Source: Sipunculus nudus (lineage: Eukaryota > Annelida > Sipuncula > Golfingiida > Sipunculidae). Taken from it: 64,000 bases of DNA. A program made the translations under genes and the position numbers. This document shows, one piece after another, positions 1 to 12,047 of this stretch; positions within the stretch are counted from its first letter, which is position 1, and every line of letters starts with the position of its first letter. The notes under the pieces were generated by a model. It did no database searches. It was not told where the DNA came from and saw only the letters and a list, made by a program, of their open reading frames with translations. The stretch is taken from positions 61,388,917 to 61,452,916 of the forward strand of contig CM049319.1 of assembly GCA_026874595.1 (NCBI GenBank). Reading direction: 5' to 3'.

Positions 1-11
1 ATATATATATA

Positions 12-273
12 TATTTATGCTCTGTCACACCAACATGCACACACCCGAACCTGCTCACAGTTATCCCATAATTAATCAAAACTTGATTATATCATTCATA
101 CCCATCCAGTCACTTGCTCTGTTCTCGGAAGTGCTGAAAGAAGCGCACAAGACATGGAATTGTGGGAAAAACTGGCCGAGGTTTATTAAAAATAACATTA
201 AAATTTCCATATTCAACATATTCAGCAATTATCCCTTCTTTCCCACTGACGGAAGGTGGGGTACAACACGCCA
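12..273. repeat. Block A, copy 1 of a duplicated segment
   Basis: This block starts at the edge of an (AT)n tract and is nearly identical to 1242-1504. The only differences I see are a few substitutions and one extra G near the 3' end. The copies break at a shared GCCA, after which they diverge. Short open frames in it are shared by both copies but resemble nothing I know. It is part of a larger B-A duplication that flanks the tandem arrays. Confidence 0.85.
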
Positions 274-431
274 TATATAGGTCATATTAAAAGTAAAAGT
301 AGTAGTAGTAAAAGTAAACAGTTTACACCTCGACAAATATACTGTTTAGAAACGATAAACTTTAAAATTTTAACATTAACAAGTAGAACACAGAGTGCTT
401 GAGTCGGTGGCGAAGGGGGTGGTGGTGGGGT
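274..431. other. Unique spacer between blocks A and B
   Basis: AT-rich spacer with a short AGT-rich run near 296-310 and a GGT-rich run near 410-430. No gene is visible. Confidence 0.5.
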
Positions 432-1244
432 TTTTCTTCCAGATAGTACATTGCTGGTTGTCGTTTTTCCTGACAGATGAATTCACTGGTCGTCGTTTCT
501 CTTGGTACTAGTGGTAGATGGTTGCCGAGTCCTGGTTGACGAGTGATCTTGTCCCAGCGCGGGCATGTCTTCTCAAACAATGACCTGGCCGTACTTACTT
601 CCGGTTTGCAGTGCATTATGGTCGCCCCAAATCATTCTTAATATAATATTTAATGGAGTTTTTAGTCCAGTTAGAATACGGACGGGGATGTATGTAACAT
701 ATATTAACTAATCGTGACCCTTCTTGTCAAAGCGAGGTCCTCTGTAATCATTATTTAAAATCTAGCGACCTTGAACTTTCGCCCTCTTGTAAGCAGTGCG
801 GCCATATTGGATATTCGCCCTCTCCTAGTTAATTCCGCGTCTTCATGAACTGGTTATACTGCAGATAAAATTAAACTACTTGTTTCAATTGAATCTGCTT
901 ATTTAGCAAGGTCCTCACGCTGCCGGCTATGGGTTTCCATACGTTAAGAGTACCAGATTTCCCAGAACACAGCGTTACCTTAATTATCGCCCAGCGCCGC
1001 CGTACTAATACCGATGTCCGCCCTCCAAGAATTCTATTTGTCGGGACAGTTTTTAACTCTGATTTTGGTTATCATTGCCTTCTTTTCAACCAGGCAGGTC
1101 TTGGGCTTTAAAAATTTGTGAATATACTTTAGTTCTGTCCCCCCCCCCCCCCGTATCATTTCATTTTATTGGCGCCCAACACACAAAACACTGATGGTGC
1201 GGCGAGCATAAAATTATTATCTGCTTGGGGCAGAGTAATTGTAT
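432..1244. repeat. Block B, copy 1 of a duplicated segment
   Basis: 813 bp, almost identical to 5177-5990 with only a handful of differences seen. It contains a poly-C run near 1139-1152. Both strands carry 60-85 codon open frames shared by the two copies, but the copies are so alike that this is not evidence of selection. I do not recognise the sequence. It could be part of a mobile element or a segmental duplication. Confidence 0.85.
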
Positions 1245-1504
1245 TTATGCTCTGTCACACCAACATGCACACTGCCGAACCTGCTCACAGTTATCCCATA
1301 ATTAATCAAAACTTGATTATATCATTCATACCCATCCAGTCACTTGCTCTGTTCTCGGAAGTGCTGAAAGAAGCGCACAAGACATTGAATTGTGGGAAAA
1401 ACTGGCCGAGGTTTATTAAAAATAACATTAAAATTTCCATATTCAACATATTCAGCAATTATCCCTTCTTTCCCACTGACGGGAAGGTGGGGTACAACAC
1501 GCCA
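1242..1504. repeat. Block A, copy 2
   Basis: Second copy of 12-273, here joined directly to the end of block B. This gives the order A-B-A-array-B and implies an ancestral B-A unit that was duplicated. It is followed by a C homopolymer at about 1517-1536 and then the minisatellite. Confidence 0.85.
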
Positions 1505-1550
1505 CAGGCTGAAAGCCCCCCCCCCCCCCCCCCCCCACCCAAGTGACTGG

Positions 1551-2402
1551 ATATTTAACCTAAGATTGTTGATGGTCCCCTCGGAACCATCATCCTTGTC
1601 CTAGTGAATATGTGGATGGTCCACTCGGATCCATCCTCCCTGACTGCTTAAATTGTGGATGGTCTCCACAGATCTATCCCTGGTCTCACTTAATGGTTGA
1701 TGATCCCCATGGATCCATCCTCAATGACTCTTTAAATTGTGGATGGTCCCCACAGATCCATCCTCCCTGACTCACTCAATTGTGGAAGATTTCCATAGAT
1801 CTATCCTCAGTCTCACTTAATGGTGGATGGTCCCCACGGATCCATCCTCACTGACTAACTAAATTGTAGATGGTCCCCATGGTTCCGTCCTCCCCGGCTA
1901 GCTTAGTGGTGGATGGTCCCCACAGATCCATCCTCCCTGAATCATTAAATTGTGGATGATCTCCACAGATCTATACCTGGTCTCACTTAATGTTGGATGG
2001 TCCCCACATATCCATCCTCGCTGACTCGCTTAATTGTGGATGGTCCCCACAGATCCATCCTCCCTGACTCACTAAATTGTGGATGGTCCCCATGGATCCA
2101 TCCTCCCTGACTCGCTAAATTGTGGATGATTTCCACAGATCTATCCCCCGTCTCACTTGATGGTGGATAGACCCCAAGCATCCATCCTCACTGACTCGTT
2201 AAATTGTGGATGATCCCCGCGGATCCATCCTCCTTAATCATTAAATTGTGGATGATCCCCACAGGACCCTCCTCTAAGGCTCGCTAGGTTGTGGACGGTT
2301 CAAATGGATCCATCTTCACTGAATCAAAAATTGTGGATAGTCCCCTAGATACTTTCCCTGTCTCACTTAAATGTGAATGGTCCCCACGGATCCAACCACC
2401 CT
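1551..2402. repeat. Minisatellite, about 43-44 bp unit
   Basis: About 19 imperfect tandem copies. Each is built around GTGGATGGTCCCCACGGATC followed by CATCCTCCCTGACTC and a short A/T linker. Each unit contains a dyad (GGATGG pairing with CCATCC) around TCCCCAC, so each can fold into a small hairpin. Unit variants (TCTATCCCTGGTCTCAC against TCCATCCTCCCTGACTC) recur in a partly alternating pattern, which suggests an older two-unit repeat. Confidence 0.9.
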
Positions 2403-2422
2403 ACTCTTACACCCACATACAT

Positions 2423-4826
2423 ATGAGAAAAGCACGGTCAGTGTTTTGGTATGCTTAACACTTGAGAAAAGCATGGTCAGTTTTTTGTTGTGCTTAACAC
2501 TTGAGAAAAGCATGGTCAGATTCTTGTTGTGCTTAACTTGAGAAAAGCACAGTCAGATTTTTGTTAGGCTTAACATTTGAGAAAAGCATGGTCAGTTTTT
2601 TGTTTTGCTCAGAACTTGAGAAAAGCACGGTTAGTTTTTAGGTGTGCTTAACACTTGAAAAAGCACGGTCGGTTTTAGTTATGCTTAACACTTGAAAAAG
2701 CACTGTCACTTTTATGTTATGCTTAACACTTGAGAAAAGCTCTGTCACTTTATGTTATGCTTAACACTTGAGAAAAGCACTGTCACTTTTATGTTATGCT
2801 TAACACTTTAGAAAACCACGATCAGTTTTTGTCATGCTTACACCTGAGAAAAGCACGGTCAGTTTTTTGTTGTGCTTAACAGTTGAGAAAAGCACAAACA
2901 GATTTTTGTTGTGCTTAACACATGAGAAAAGCACGGTCAGATTTTTTATAGGCTTAACACTTGAGAAAGCACGGTCAGATTTTTATATGTTTAACACTTG
3001 AGAATAGCACAGTCACTTTTATGTAATGCTTAACACTTGAGAAAAGCACTAACTTTTATGTTATGCTTAACACTTGAGAAAAGCGCTGTAACTTTTATGT
3101 TATGCTTAACACTTGAGAAAAGCACGGTAACTTTTATGTAATGCTTAACACTTGAGAAAAGCACTGTAACTTTTATGTTATGCTTAACACTTGAGAAAAG
3201 CACTGTCACTTTTATGTTATGCTTATCACTTGAGAAAAGCACTGTCACTTTATGTTATGCTTAACACTTGAGAAAAGTACTGTAACTTTTGTTATGCTTA
3301 ACACTTTAGAAAACCACAATGTTTTTGTCATGCTAACACTTGAGAAAAGCACAGTCAGATTTTTGTTGTGCTTAACAGTTGAGAAAAGCACAGTCAGATT
3401 TTTGTTGTGCTTAACACTTGAGAAAAGCACGGTAAGATTTTTTATATGCTTAACACTTGAGAAAGCATGTTCAGATTTTCATATGCTTAACACTTGAGAA
3501 TAGCACAGTCAGTTTTTCGGTGTGCTTAACACTTGAGAAAAGCACGGTCGGTCTTAAGGTGTGCTTAACACTTGAGAAAAGCACGGTCAGTCTTAAGGTG
3601 TGCTTAACACTTGAGAAAAGCACGGACAGTTTTTAGGTGTGCTTAACACTTGAGAAAAGCACGGTCAGTTTTTAGGTGTGCTTAACACTTGAGAAAAGCA
3701 TGGTCAGTTTTTAGGTGTGCTTAACACTTGAGAAAAGCACGGTCAGTTTTTAGGTGTGCTTAACACTTGAGAAAACCACGGTTAGTTTTTAGGTGTGCTT
3801 AACACTTGAGAAAAGCACGGTTAGTTTTTAGGTGTGCTTAACACTTGAGAAAAGCACGGTTAGTTTTTAGGTGTGCTTAACACTTGAGAAAAGCACGGTT
3901 AGTTTTTTGTTATGCTTAACACTTGAGAAAAGCACTGTCCTTTTTTGTTATGCTTAACACTTGAGAAAAGCAGTCAGTTTTTAGGTGTGCTTAACACTTG
4001 AGAAAAGCACGGTCAGTCTTTTGGTGTGCTTAACACTTTAGAAAAGCACGGTCAGTCTTTAGTTGTGCTTAACACTTGAGAAAAGCACGGTTAGTTTTTA
4101 GGTGTGCTTAACACTTGAGAAAAGCACGGTCAGTCTTAAGGTGTGCTTAACACTTGAGAAAAGCACGGTCAGTCTTAAGGTGTGCTTAACACTTGAGAAA
4201 AGCAAGGTCAGTCTTTAGTTGTGCTTAACACTTGAGAAAAGCACAGTTAGTTTTTAGGTGTGCTTAACACTTGAGAAAAGCACGGTTAGTTTTTAGGTGA
4301 TAAATACTTGAGAAAAGCATGCTGAGTATTAAGGTATGCTTAACACTTGAGAAAAGCACGGTCAGTTTTTAGGTGTGCTTAACACTTTAGAAAAGCACGG
4401 TTGGTCTTAAGGTGTGCTTAACACCTGAGAAAGGCACGGTTAGTTTTTAGGTGTGCTAAATAACACTTGAGAAAAGCACGGTTAGTTTTTAGGTGATAAA
4501 CACTTGAGAAAAGCATGCTGAGTATTTAGGTATGCTTAAGCCTTAACAATTGAGAGAAGCACGGTCAGATGTTTGTTATGCTTAACCCTTGAGAACAGCA
4601 CGGTTAGTTTTTTGTTATGCTTAACACTAGAGAAAAGCACAGTCAGTTTTTTGTTATGCTTAACACTTGAGAAAAGCGTGGTCTATATTTAGGTATGTTT
4701 AATACTTGTGAAAAGTAGGAGTGATTAATGAATTATAGGCTAGCCATGCTAAACGCTTGAGGAAAACCCTGATCAATACTAGCTATGCCTAACAATTGAG
4801 AAAAGCATGATCATCATTAACTATGC
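2423..4826. repeat. Satellite array, about 39 bp unit
   Basis: Roughly 60 tandem units close to TGCTTAACACTTGAGAAAAG followed by CACGGTCAGTTTTTAGGTG. Variants are regional. Units with TGTCACTTTTATGTTA dominate about 2690-2800 and 3000-3300, and units with GGTCAGTTTTTAGGTG dominate 3500-4450. The variant series at about 2745-3020 is repeated in the same order at about 3240-3510, so there is a higher-order repeat near 490 bp. The array decays at its 3' edge near 4700-4826. There are no unique spacers, so it is not a CRISPR array. Confidence 0.95.
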
Positions 4827-5176
4827 TCATGATGTTTGATGAAACAGTCAATGGGTATGAAAACATAAAAAAAAAAAAAAAATATATCTTATCCGCCGTA
4901 ACGTTATTCAGTACGTTGCTAGCTGACATCGAGATGTTAAAGTCGCAATTTTTTCCGCTTTTCTCTTCCATATGTACCAAAAGGGGGGGGGGGGTTCTAA
5001 TGAAATTAAACAATAAAAATTTACGTATTTATATTACTATTTCATATATGACAGAATTAAAAAATACCTTATCGGGAAGGTAAAGCTATATGTAAAATAA
5101 AAATTACGGAACGCTTCACGAATCTGCGCGTCTTCCTTGCGCAGGGTCATTCTCTGTATCGTTCCAATATTACTAG
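4827..5176. other. Non-coding junction between satellite and block B
   Basis: AT-rich sequence with an A homopolymer near 4867-4881 and a G run near 4983-4994. No convincing coding signal. Confidence 0.5.
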
Positions 5177-5990
5177 TTTTCTTCCAGATAGTACATTGCT
5201 GGTTGTCGTTTTTCCTGACAGATGAATTCACTGGTCGTCGTTTCTCTTGGTACTAGTGGTAGATGGTTGCCGAGTCCTGGTTGACGAGTGATCTTGTCCC
5301 AGCGCGGGCATGTCTTCTCAAACAATGACCTGGCCGTACTTACTTCCGGTTTGCAGTGCATTATGGTCGCCCCAAATCATTCTTAATATAATATTTAATG
5401 GAGTTTTTAGTCCAGTTAGAATACGGACGGGGATGTATGTAACATATATTAACTAATCGTGACCCTTCTTGTCAAAGTGAGGTCCTCTGTAATCATTATT
5501 TAAAATCTAGCGACCTTGAACTTTCGCCCTCTTGTAAGCAGTGCGGCCATATTGGATATTCGCCCTCTCCTAGTTAATTCCGCGTCTTCATGAACTGGTT
5601 ATACTGCAGATAAAATTAAACTACTTGTTTCAACTGAATCTGCTTATTTAGCAAGGTCCTCACGCTGCCGGCTATGGGTTTCCATACGTTAAGAGTACCA
5701 GATTTCCCAGAACACAGCGTTACCTTAATTATCGCCCAGCGCCGCCGTACTAATACCGATGTCCGCCCTCCAAGTATTCTATTTGTCGGGACAGTTTTTA
5801 ACTCTGATTTTGGTTATCATTGCCTTCTTTTCAACCAGGCAGGTCTTGGGCTTTAAAAATTTGTGAATATACTATAGTTCTGCCCCCCCCCCCCCCCCGT
5901 ATCATTTCCTTTTATTGGCGCCCAACACACAAAACACTGATGGTGCGGCGAGCATAAAATTATTATCTGCTTGGGGCAGAGTAATTGTAT
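5177..5990. repeat. Block B, copy 2
   Basis: Second copy of 432-1244, ending in GTAATTGTAT where copy 1 runs into block A. Here it runs into (AT)n. Because the window also begins with (AT)n followed by block A, the microsatellite probably expanded at the B-A junction. Confidence 0.85.
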
Positions 5991-6039
5991 ATATATATAT
6001 ATATATATTTATATATTTATATATAATGCTACCTTTCAG

Positions 6040-6144
6040 GATCTCCAATTTGATGTGAGTGACAGTCAAGACATGTCACAAGAATTCAAGCCAAGCAAGA
6101 AGAGAAAAAAGGCCAGTGTTGTACAAAAATCAGTTCCGGTTTGA
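6040..6144 (+). CDS. Terminal coding exon of an unidentified gene
   Basis: A good 3' splice site (TACCTTTCAG) is followed by 34 open codons and a TGA. The other two phases hit stops within the first six codons, so the frame is fixed. The peptide is acidic and polar at first, with DVSDSQDMSQ, and then has a basic cluster, KPSKKRKK, before the C-terminus QKSVPV. The basic cluster looks like a nuclear localisation signal, so a nuclear protein is plausible. Upstream exons would lie left of the window, with the satellite array in the intron. I cannot name the family. A chance acceptor next to a short open frame is the main alternative. Confidence 0.5.
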   Translation, partial: DLQFDVSDSQDMSQEFKPSKKRKKASVVQKSVPV

Positions 6145-7200
6145 TAACCTGCTATAAGGCTGTGTTGGTATGTTAATATAATATGTTTGACCTTTCAGCA
6201 CCATTTATCTGCCAGTTATAAGTTTAAAATTAGTGCATAAAAATTCTACTTTCTGTACCTAAAAATATTGCTTTTGGAATATTTATTCTTAGTAAGTTAG
6301 ATAACCCAAGTTGGATTAACATTGTTTATATAATGAAAGATGATACTTTTATGCATCTTTATGTTTATTTAGCAGATTTTGAGTGATTATTGCATTCTTT
6401 TTTTTTTTAGTCTACATTCTTTTTTTTTAGTCTACATTGCTAATGCTGGCAAAGAAGTGCTACATGTGTATTTAAAAAATGGCTATCCAGTTTTGGACTA
6501 ACATGTTTCTTAGCTATTTATTCTCCCTAATTGTTACCTTTCAAAATAATCTCCTTAAGAATGGTCATTATACATTTAGCTGAATTTACTCTGGCTGATC
6601 TGATGTGTATATTGTATGAGGAAATACTGGTAAGTGTTGTTAGATAATTATTGACTGTATATCTATGTGGATCATGTGCCAAATCATAAACTTGTACATT
6701 CACATGTATTTATAAAAGTATCTACATGTAGATATATCATATGCATAAAAATGTATTGTATTTAAAATATTCAAGGCTGTTTAACGCTCCTTTTATCATG
6801 TTTGAACCATCAGTCTTTTGGATGTTATCCTTAATACATTAACCCAGTTGCTGTTTGAATATTTTAAACCAAGTATAAACACTGTGCGTTTCACTTTTTA
6901 GGATTTAATGGATCAGGCATTATCTTAAATAAACATTTGATATATACTACAAACTGTTCACTACCATTCAAAATCTGTGTTTGAAAAATGTACGTCACAG
7001 TATGTTTTGTAGAAAATTTCGTTTCCTAAAAGGACCTTCAAGGACCTTTGTTTCTTACAGTGTACCACAGGCCCAGTGCCGAATAATGGAATTTTTTTTT
7101 TGCTCAAAACACTTTTTTTACCCTCCTCTTTTTACCCTGGATACAAATCTAAAATTATAATCAGAACACTGAAACACTGAAAAATGTTCTGAAATAAATA
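6145..7200 (+). other. Probable 3' UTR of the upstream exon
   Basis: AT-rich, without open frames. Candidate poly(A) signals are AATAAA near 6929-6934 and 7194-7199. Extent is inferred only from those signals. Confidence 0.35.
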
Positions 7201-8558
7201 TGGATGGCAACGCATTGTTTTCGATACTTAATAACTGTTGCAAATGACAGTTTACTATTGGGCAGTTACCGAAACGCCACACACAAAGTGTATTCCATTA
7301 CCAGCAATACATGGGGGGCGAATTCCCTTTTGCGTCCTCAAATAAAAATTCAAAATCATTAGCATGACTCAAGGGAAAAGTTTTAAAGAATTAATTTTAA
7401 TCACATAATCTTTTGATAATTGATACAGTTCCAGATATGAATTTTCGTCATAGCTTCATGGTCTCATATTAGTGATAGAGTTGCAAGTTTTTATTCCCAG
7501 ATGTTCCTTAATCTTACGGTATCTTGTGGCTTTTGTCGGTTAATTTCTTATATGAAATATTTATAAACAGATGATAAAACGATGCTGCATATAGCTCTTT
7601 CTCCCCAACTAGCTTCACCTGTCGGTTATAAGACTGACATTGAGTATATATGGGTCCCACATATTGACACCTTTTTCCATTATAAAAGCAAACGTTTTAT
7701 CTTATTTTTCACGGCCAAGTTCCCCTTGGAGGCTTTTCCATGTATTAAAGCAATTTGATAAAACCTGCAATACTTTCTCACTGGACCAGAAAGACAAAAC
7801 ATAACACAGACAAACTTTGGGAAAGGTCCACTTTAGAGCAAATTGTAATACTAGAATACTTTCAAAATGAAAAACAATATGACATTTTCTTTTAAAAATT
7901 GTCCCTAGTATAAACTATAGTGTAAAAAGGATTTTTTTTTAAAAGTTATTAACTGGTTATTAGCTTGATCAGTTATACATTGCATGGTTGTGGTTAACAT
8001 GTGTGCTTAAACTCATAGATAACTCAGATGCAGAGCCTCGGTTTTAAATTTAATGATCAATCATGCAGAGCAAGTAAGATGAAGATGAAGATGATATTTA
8101 CTAACTTATTCAGGAGGGTTTGAACTGAGAGTATGCCGCGGCATGAGTTCAAACACAACATTTTGATCATTGAATCCAGTGGCAATCGTAATATTACACG
8201 TTCGTCGTTCATCCGCGATGGAATTGTGTGTACTGCCCCTTATAGGACTTAAGTTTTGACAAAATCTCTATAACTAAATTATTCTCCGTATTGCATACAC
8301 TTACATTTCTAATACAGTGACATCACCCATGCACGAGAAAATGTAAGTGATAATGATTTAAAGGTTAACAGAGTGGAAGAAATCAATATTAAACGTACGA
8401 TAAATGTTCAAACGTTTCTTGTTGTGACCAAAGTCACCGGTAAGTAAGTAAAGCTGCACCATCACTTCTTCAGTAAACGTAATATTTATATTTAAAAAAA
8501 AAGTTGACTCCGCCAGCCTCTAATCCGGGCCTCCAGGATGGGGCGGTGTCTTCCGGTG
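7201..8558. other. Intergenic, no gene seen
   Basis: AT-rich sequence between two convergently oriented genes. I see only short homopolymers and no coding exon with splice support. Confidence 0.4.
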
Positions 8559-8658
8559 TTACAGGTTACAGAGGTCGTAACAATCCGAGAACGATTTCCG
8601 TTCCTCAAACATACACAAACCCGTACAGAAGGCAGAAGCACGCTCTTGATAGTCAGCA
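8559..8658 (-). CDS. Secreted Cys-hairpin peptide, exon 3 (mature peptide)
   Basis: Read on the minus strand, the acceptor TTTCCTTTCAG is followed by one base that completes a Tyr codon, then 32 codons and a TAA. The peptide contains four cysteines spaced C-x3-C-x10-C-x3-C (segments FCTGLC and DCYDLC), followed by Asn-Leu and the stop. This spacing is the signature of a disulfide-stapled helical hairpin, which occurs in unrelated defence, venom and regulatory peptides. With the Tyr, the product after RQKR cleavage would be 33 residues. The phase agrees exactly with the exon at 9828-9880. I do not recognise the family. It could be a neuropeptide, an antimicrobial peptide or a venom-type peptide, and the sequence does not decide between them. 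A variant poly(A) signal (TATAAA) lies about 70 bp downstream. Confidence 0.6.
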
Positions 8659-9827
8659 CTGAAAGGAAATAAAACATTTTAAAACACAGATAAACTGTAA
8701 AAATATAAAGGTTTACACTAACTAACAGAAACCATTTTGGCAAAAAACGTTTAGCGGAGGATTACTGCTGCAAAGGGTTTGTGTGAAAACCCTTTTATGA
8801 CTATATATGAAAAGTGATACACTTGTAATGGCATATGCATGTATACACTGGGTAAGAAATTCATACGACAGACCTGTGTTTTCCTTGATAAATTATTTAT
8901 GTTTTTATTCTAAATAGTTTTAATGTACATTTACAAAAGCTGACAAATGTTGAAAGAAATGTTGGAAAGAACAGATCGACCGCATGTATACTTCCGCAGC
9001 ATTCTAGAACACCTAAAGGGGAATGATCCGAATATTAGTATAGGATTCTGATCAAACTGTTATGTTTGGCACTTAGGCACAGGCATTATGTTTATCCAAG
9101 TTGATATAAATGAATGTCACATTGCATCACAGGTCAGCCATGTTCGCCAGCACATGGGCGACTCCAACTAGATGACACCTGTGCACTGAGGGAAAATTTC
9201 ACGATTAACACTTGAAGATCCGCTTTAAATAGCGAAAAATCGCAGTCCCGATTTCCCTATCTCACAACCAACCAACAGCGGCAAATACACTCCGATTGTG
9301 GTATATGACAAGAAAATAAACTTGTATAATTATTTACTATATGCTGGTTCTGAAACTGAGAGCTGTATGCTCAGCCTGTGATGTATATTGGACAATAAAG
9401 AGTTTAGTGCTGATAGTTTCACAGCTTAGTTTGGCTCTTACAAGATGCTTTCAGGTTAAAATAACCTACATGATAAATCGGAAGCATTAAACGACTCTTA
9501 AGCTTAAAAAAGTCATCTCATATAATTTATGAATTCAGAGTGAAATATTTGGTATTAAATAAATAAGATATTTTAAATTAAGAAATATAATAAATCTCTT
9601 GTTGAATTATGACACACCGATGCAAATTACATGCATGAGAATATATGATAAAGGTCCGTTCGACCGAGAAATCCACCATGTATACTTTACATATACAAAT
9701 ACAGCCAGTATACTTACACACACAAAGAGATATAATACAATCTTTTGCAGCCTCCAAGAAATCCGTGTATGGGTACACTATGTGTATACGGATGGCAGAC
9801 ATAATTATATAAATTAATAACACTTAC
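8659..9827 (-). other. Intron 2 of the Cys-hairpin peptide gene
   Basis: 1,169 bp, bounded by GTAAGTG at the 5' end and TTTCCTTTCAG at the 3' end on the minus strand. AT-rich, with no recognised mobile element. Confidence 0.5.
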
Positions 9828-9880
9828 TACCGCTTCTGCCTAAAACCTCTTCTTTCTGCTACCACTTGCCGCAGCTCACC
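9828..9880 (-). CDS. Secreted Cys-hairpin peptide, exon 2 (propeptide)
   Basis: 53 nt on the minus strand between acceptor GTGTCCTTTCAG and donor GTAAGTG. Only the frame starting at the first base is open, because the other two contain stops. It encodes 17 residues, GELRQVVAERRGFRQKR, plus two bases of a Tyr codon. The charged stretch ends in RQKR, a furin-type R-x-K-R cleavage site, directly before the cysteine-rich exon. A signal / basic propeptide / Cys-rich mature peptide split over three exons is a common design for secreted peptide precursors, including neuropeptides and venom-type peptides of molluscs. Phases 0 in and 2 out match both neighbouring exons. Confidence 0.6.
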
Positions 9881-10437
9881 CTGAAAGGACACAAATAGAC
9901 CAGTACAATGTAAAACAACTTTTGAGAATTGGCTACACTATAACAGAGTTCCTACACTTCAAGAAGATCAGATTTTCATGACCTAAAAAATATTCATGCA
10001 TGGACTTTAGCCATTGCTTGCGTATTTCAGAGTGAACTGTGGTTGACGCGAGTCATTAAATCATTACTAATTTAAAAGACGTTTTAAGAAATTAATTTTG
10101 AAATTTCAAATTGCTTAACTTTTTCAGGGTGGAGGAACCCTGAATAAGTAACAGGGCTACATAAAAAAGCCCCCCCCCCCCCTCCCCCCGGAAAACGGGG
10201 CAACACGTGAGATCTTAAATTCCTCGAAAGGTTTGCGCCACTTAGTGTGGTGTGGTAGGGTGGGAAAATGTGTAAATATGTAGAAAACCGTGATATAAAT
10301 GGTGTCCACATTAATTTGCACACACTGTATTTGAAAAACAGAAAAAAAAGTCATTCTGATAAAAGCCACATTCCCTGCAATATAACAATGTCATAAGGTT
10401 TACAATAAGCGATATCACAAAATGAAAGTATCAGTTG

Positions 10438-10439
<2 letters not shown>

Positions 10440-10496
<57 letters not shown>
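10440..10496. repeat. (AT)n microsatellite
   Basis: Uninterrupted AT dinucleotide tract. Tyr/Ile open frames across it are artefacts. Confidence 0.95.
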
Positions 10497-10499
<3 letters not shown>

Positions 10500-10780
10500 A
10501 AAAGCTTGGCTTTTGCACCAACGGCATGGTGTGAGATTCATTTTCAATGAATGGTCGAAACTTCCGGGGGGGGGGGGGGTAAATAGTCGACAAGTAGGTA
10601 ACTTAATTAAAATTAAAAAAAAAACATATCAAGTTAATAACTAATATGGATTAATACTTTATTAATCTGAAATTGTCTGTATATCTTACAAATAAGATCA
10701 TAAAAACTTGTTGTCTGCACGTTGTCTGGTTCATATATTCCTAGTCTATACAACAATGGTGTATATTCCCAGCGGGTGAC

Positions 10781-10800
10781 ATAAATAAATAAATAAATAA

Positions 10801-10844
<44 letters not shown>
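10781..10844. repeat. (ATAA)n then (AT)n compound microsatellite
   Basis: About six ATAA units run directly into an AT dinucleotide tract. Confidence 0.95.
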
Positions 10845-10847
<3 letters not shown>

Positions 10848-11902
10848 ACAGACTCTGCTCAGCCTTTGGTTGTTAGGGTATTGTTTTTGAAAGCTCAGCT
10901 CAATTTCCCAGTATACACTGTTTCCCATTTTTGCCGGGCAGACTTGGATATTATATATTTATAAATATAGCCACGACGTTTCCAATATTTGATATGTTTA
11001 TTCTTTTTCTCTTGTGGTATATCCTTCTGTTATAAAAGTTAATTAAATTAGAATACATGCAGAAGATAGTGAACTTGAGTTAATTATTAAAAAAAAATAC
11101 AGCAATGCTACCAAGATAAGAAAGTCAAGTCCGCAATTAAACTTAAAGACCCTGCTAGTTAAAGCATGTAAAAAGGTGGATGCTCAACATGAATAGACAC
11201 TTCGATTTGATTCAATCTCTTTTCAGATTGCATCATGTTCTATTTATTACCGAGTGCCAAAAAGGAAAGTACTATGCAGCATCTAAACAAGGACTTGAAC
11301 TATCGACTGCTCGATGAAAATTGATGTTCTTCTTAAAAAAAAAAGGCTTGTATTCATAGATGAACTTTCTGTGGAGGTTCACTTGCACTTATACTGCTCC
11401 AGAGTCCTTTCCCCGTCCCTCGTTAACATTTGCAATACATGTGGATGCACTTTATATGTCGGTTTATAATAACATGACTTATGACTCCGGTCCTATATTC
11501 ACTCAATTACCTTTATTGGATCAAATTTTCAGATAACCTCATTTTCATTCCACACTGACTTCCCACATACCTTTGGACATAGTCACAGTGCTAATCAATT
11601 ATTATTTTCCCATCCATTGTCGGTAGCTGGACCATTAGTATGATTTGGTCAGGGGCGACCGATTGGTGATCACATGTGAACTGGCTAGTATCCTGCATGG
11701 GAGACGCCCTCCTTGTGTTCGGACTTGTTTGCATCCATGTGCCATACACAAACTACATAAAAAGTTGCGGACCCAATATCTGTCTGCCAGTGGCGGTAAC
11801 AATAATATCCAAGCCCGCACTGGGACATAGTCGAAAAGTATATCACAACACCCGAGTCAGCTATTAGGGAATGACTGCAGGGGATCCCCTCATAACAAAA
11901 CA

Positions 11903-12000
11903 CAGTGGAACCTACCCAAAAGACCATCATCTGTTTAATACGACAAATCTCCCTATTACGAGTTAACCTTTTAATATTTGAACCTAAAGGATTCTCATTG

Positions 12001-12047
<47 letters not shown>

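Noticed and set aside
929-1111. Open frame shared by both copies of block B (also at 5674-5856)
   Set aside because: The two copies are nearly identical by recent duplication, so sharing a frame says nothing about selection. No known domain and no splice or promoter support.
2423-4826. Regular repeats resembling a CRISPR array
   Set aside because: Units are directly tandem with no unique spacers, and the surrounding sequence is eukaryotic. It is satellite DNA.
10351-10644. Open frames full of Tyr-Ile repeats, here and at 36852-37074, 45177-45821 and 58250-58624
   Set aside because: They are translations of (AT)n microsatellites.
11635-11930. Four overlapping 60-80 codon frames on both strands
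   Set aside because: No frame has splice sites, a signal or a recognisable motif; mutual overlap suggests a chance stop-poor patch.
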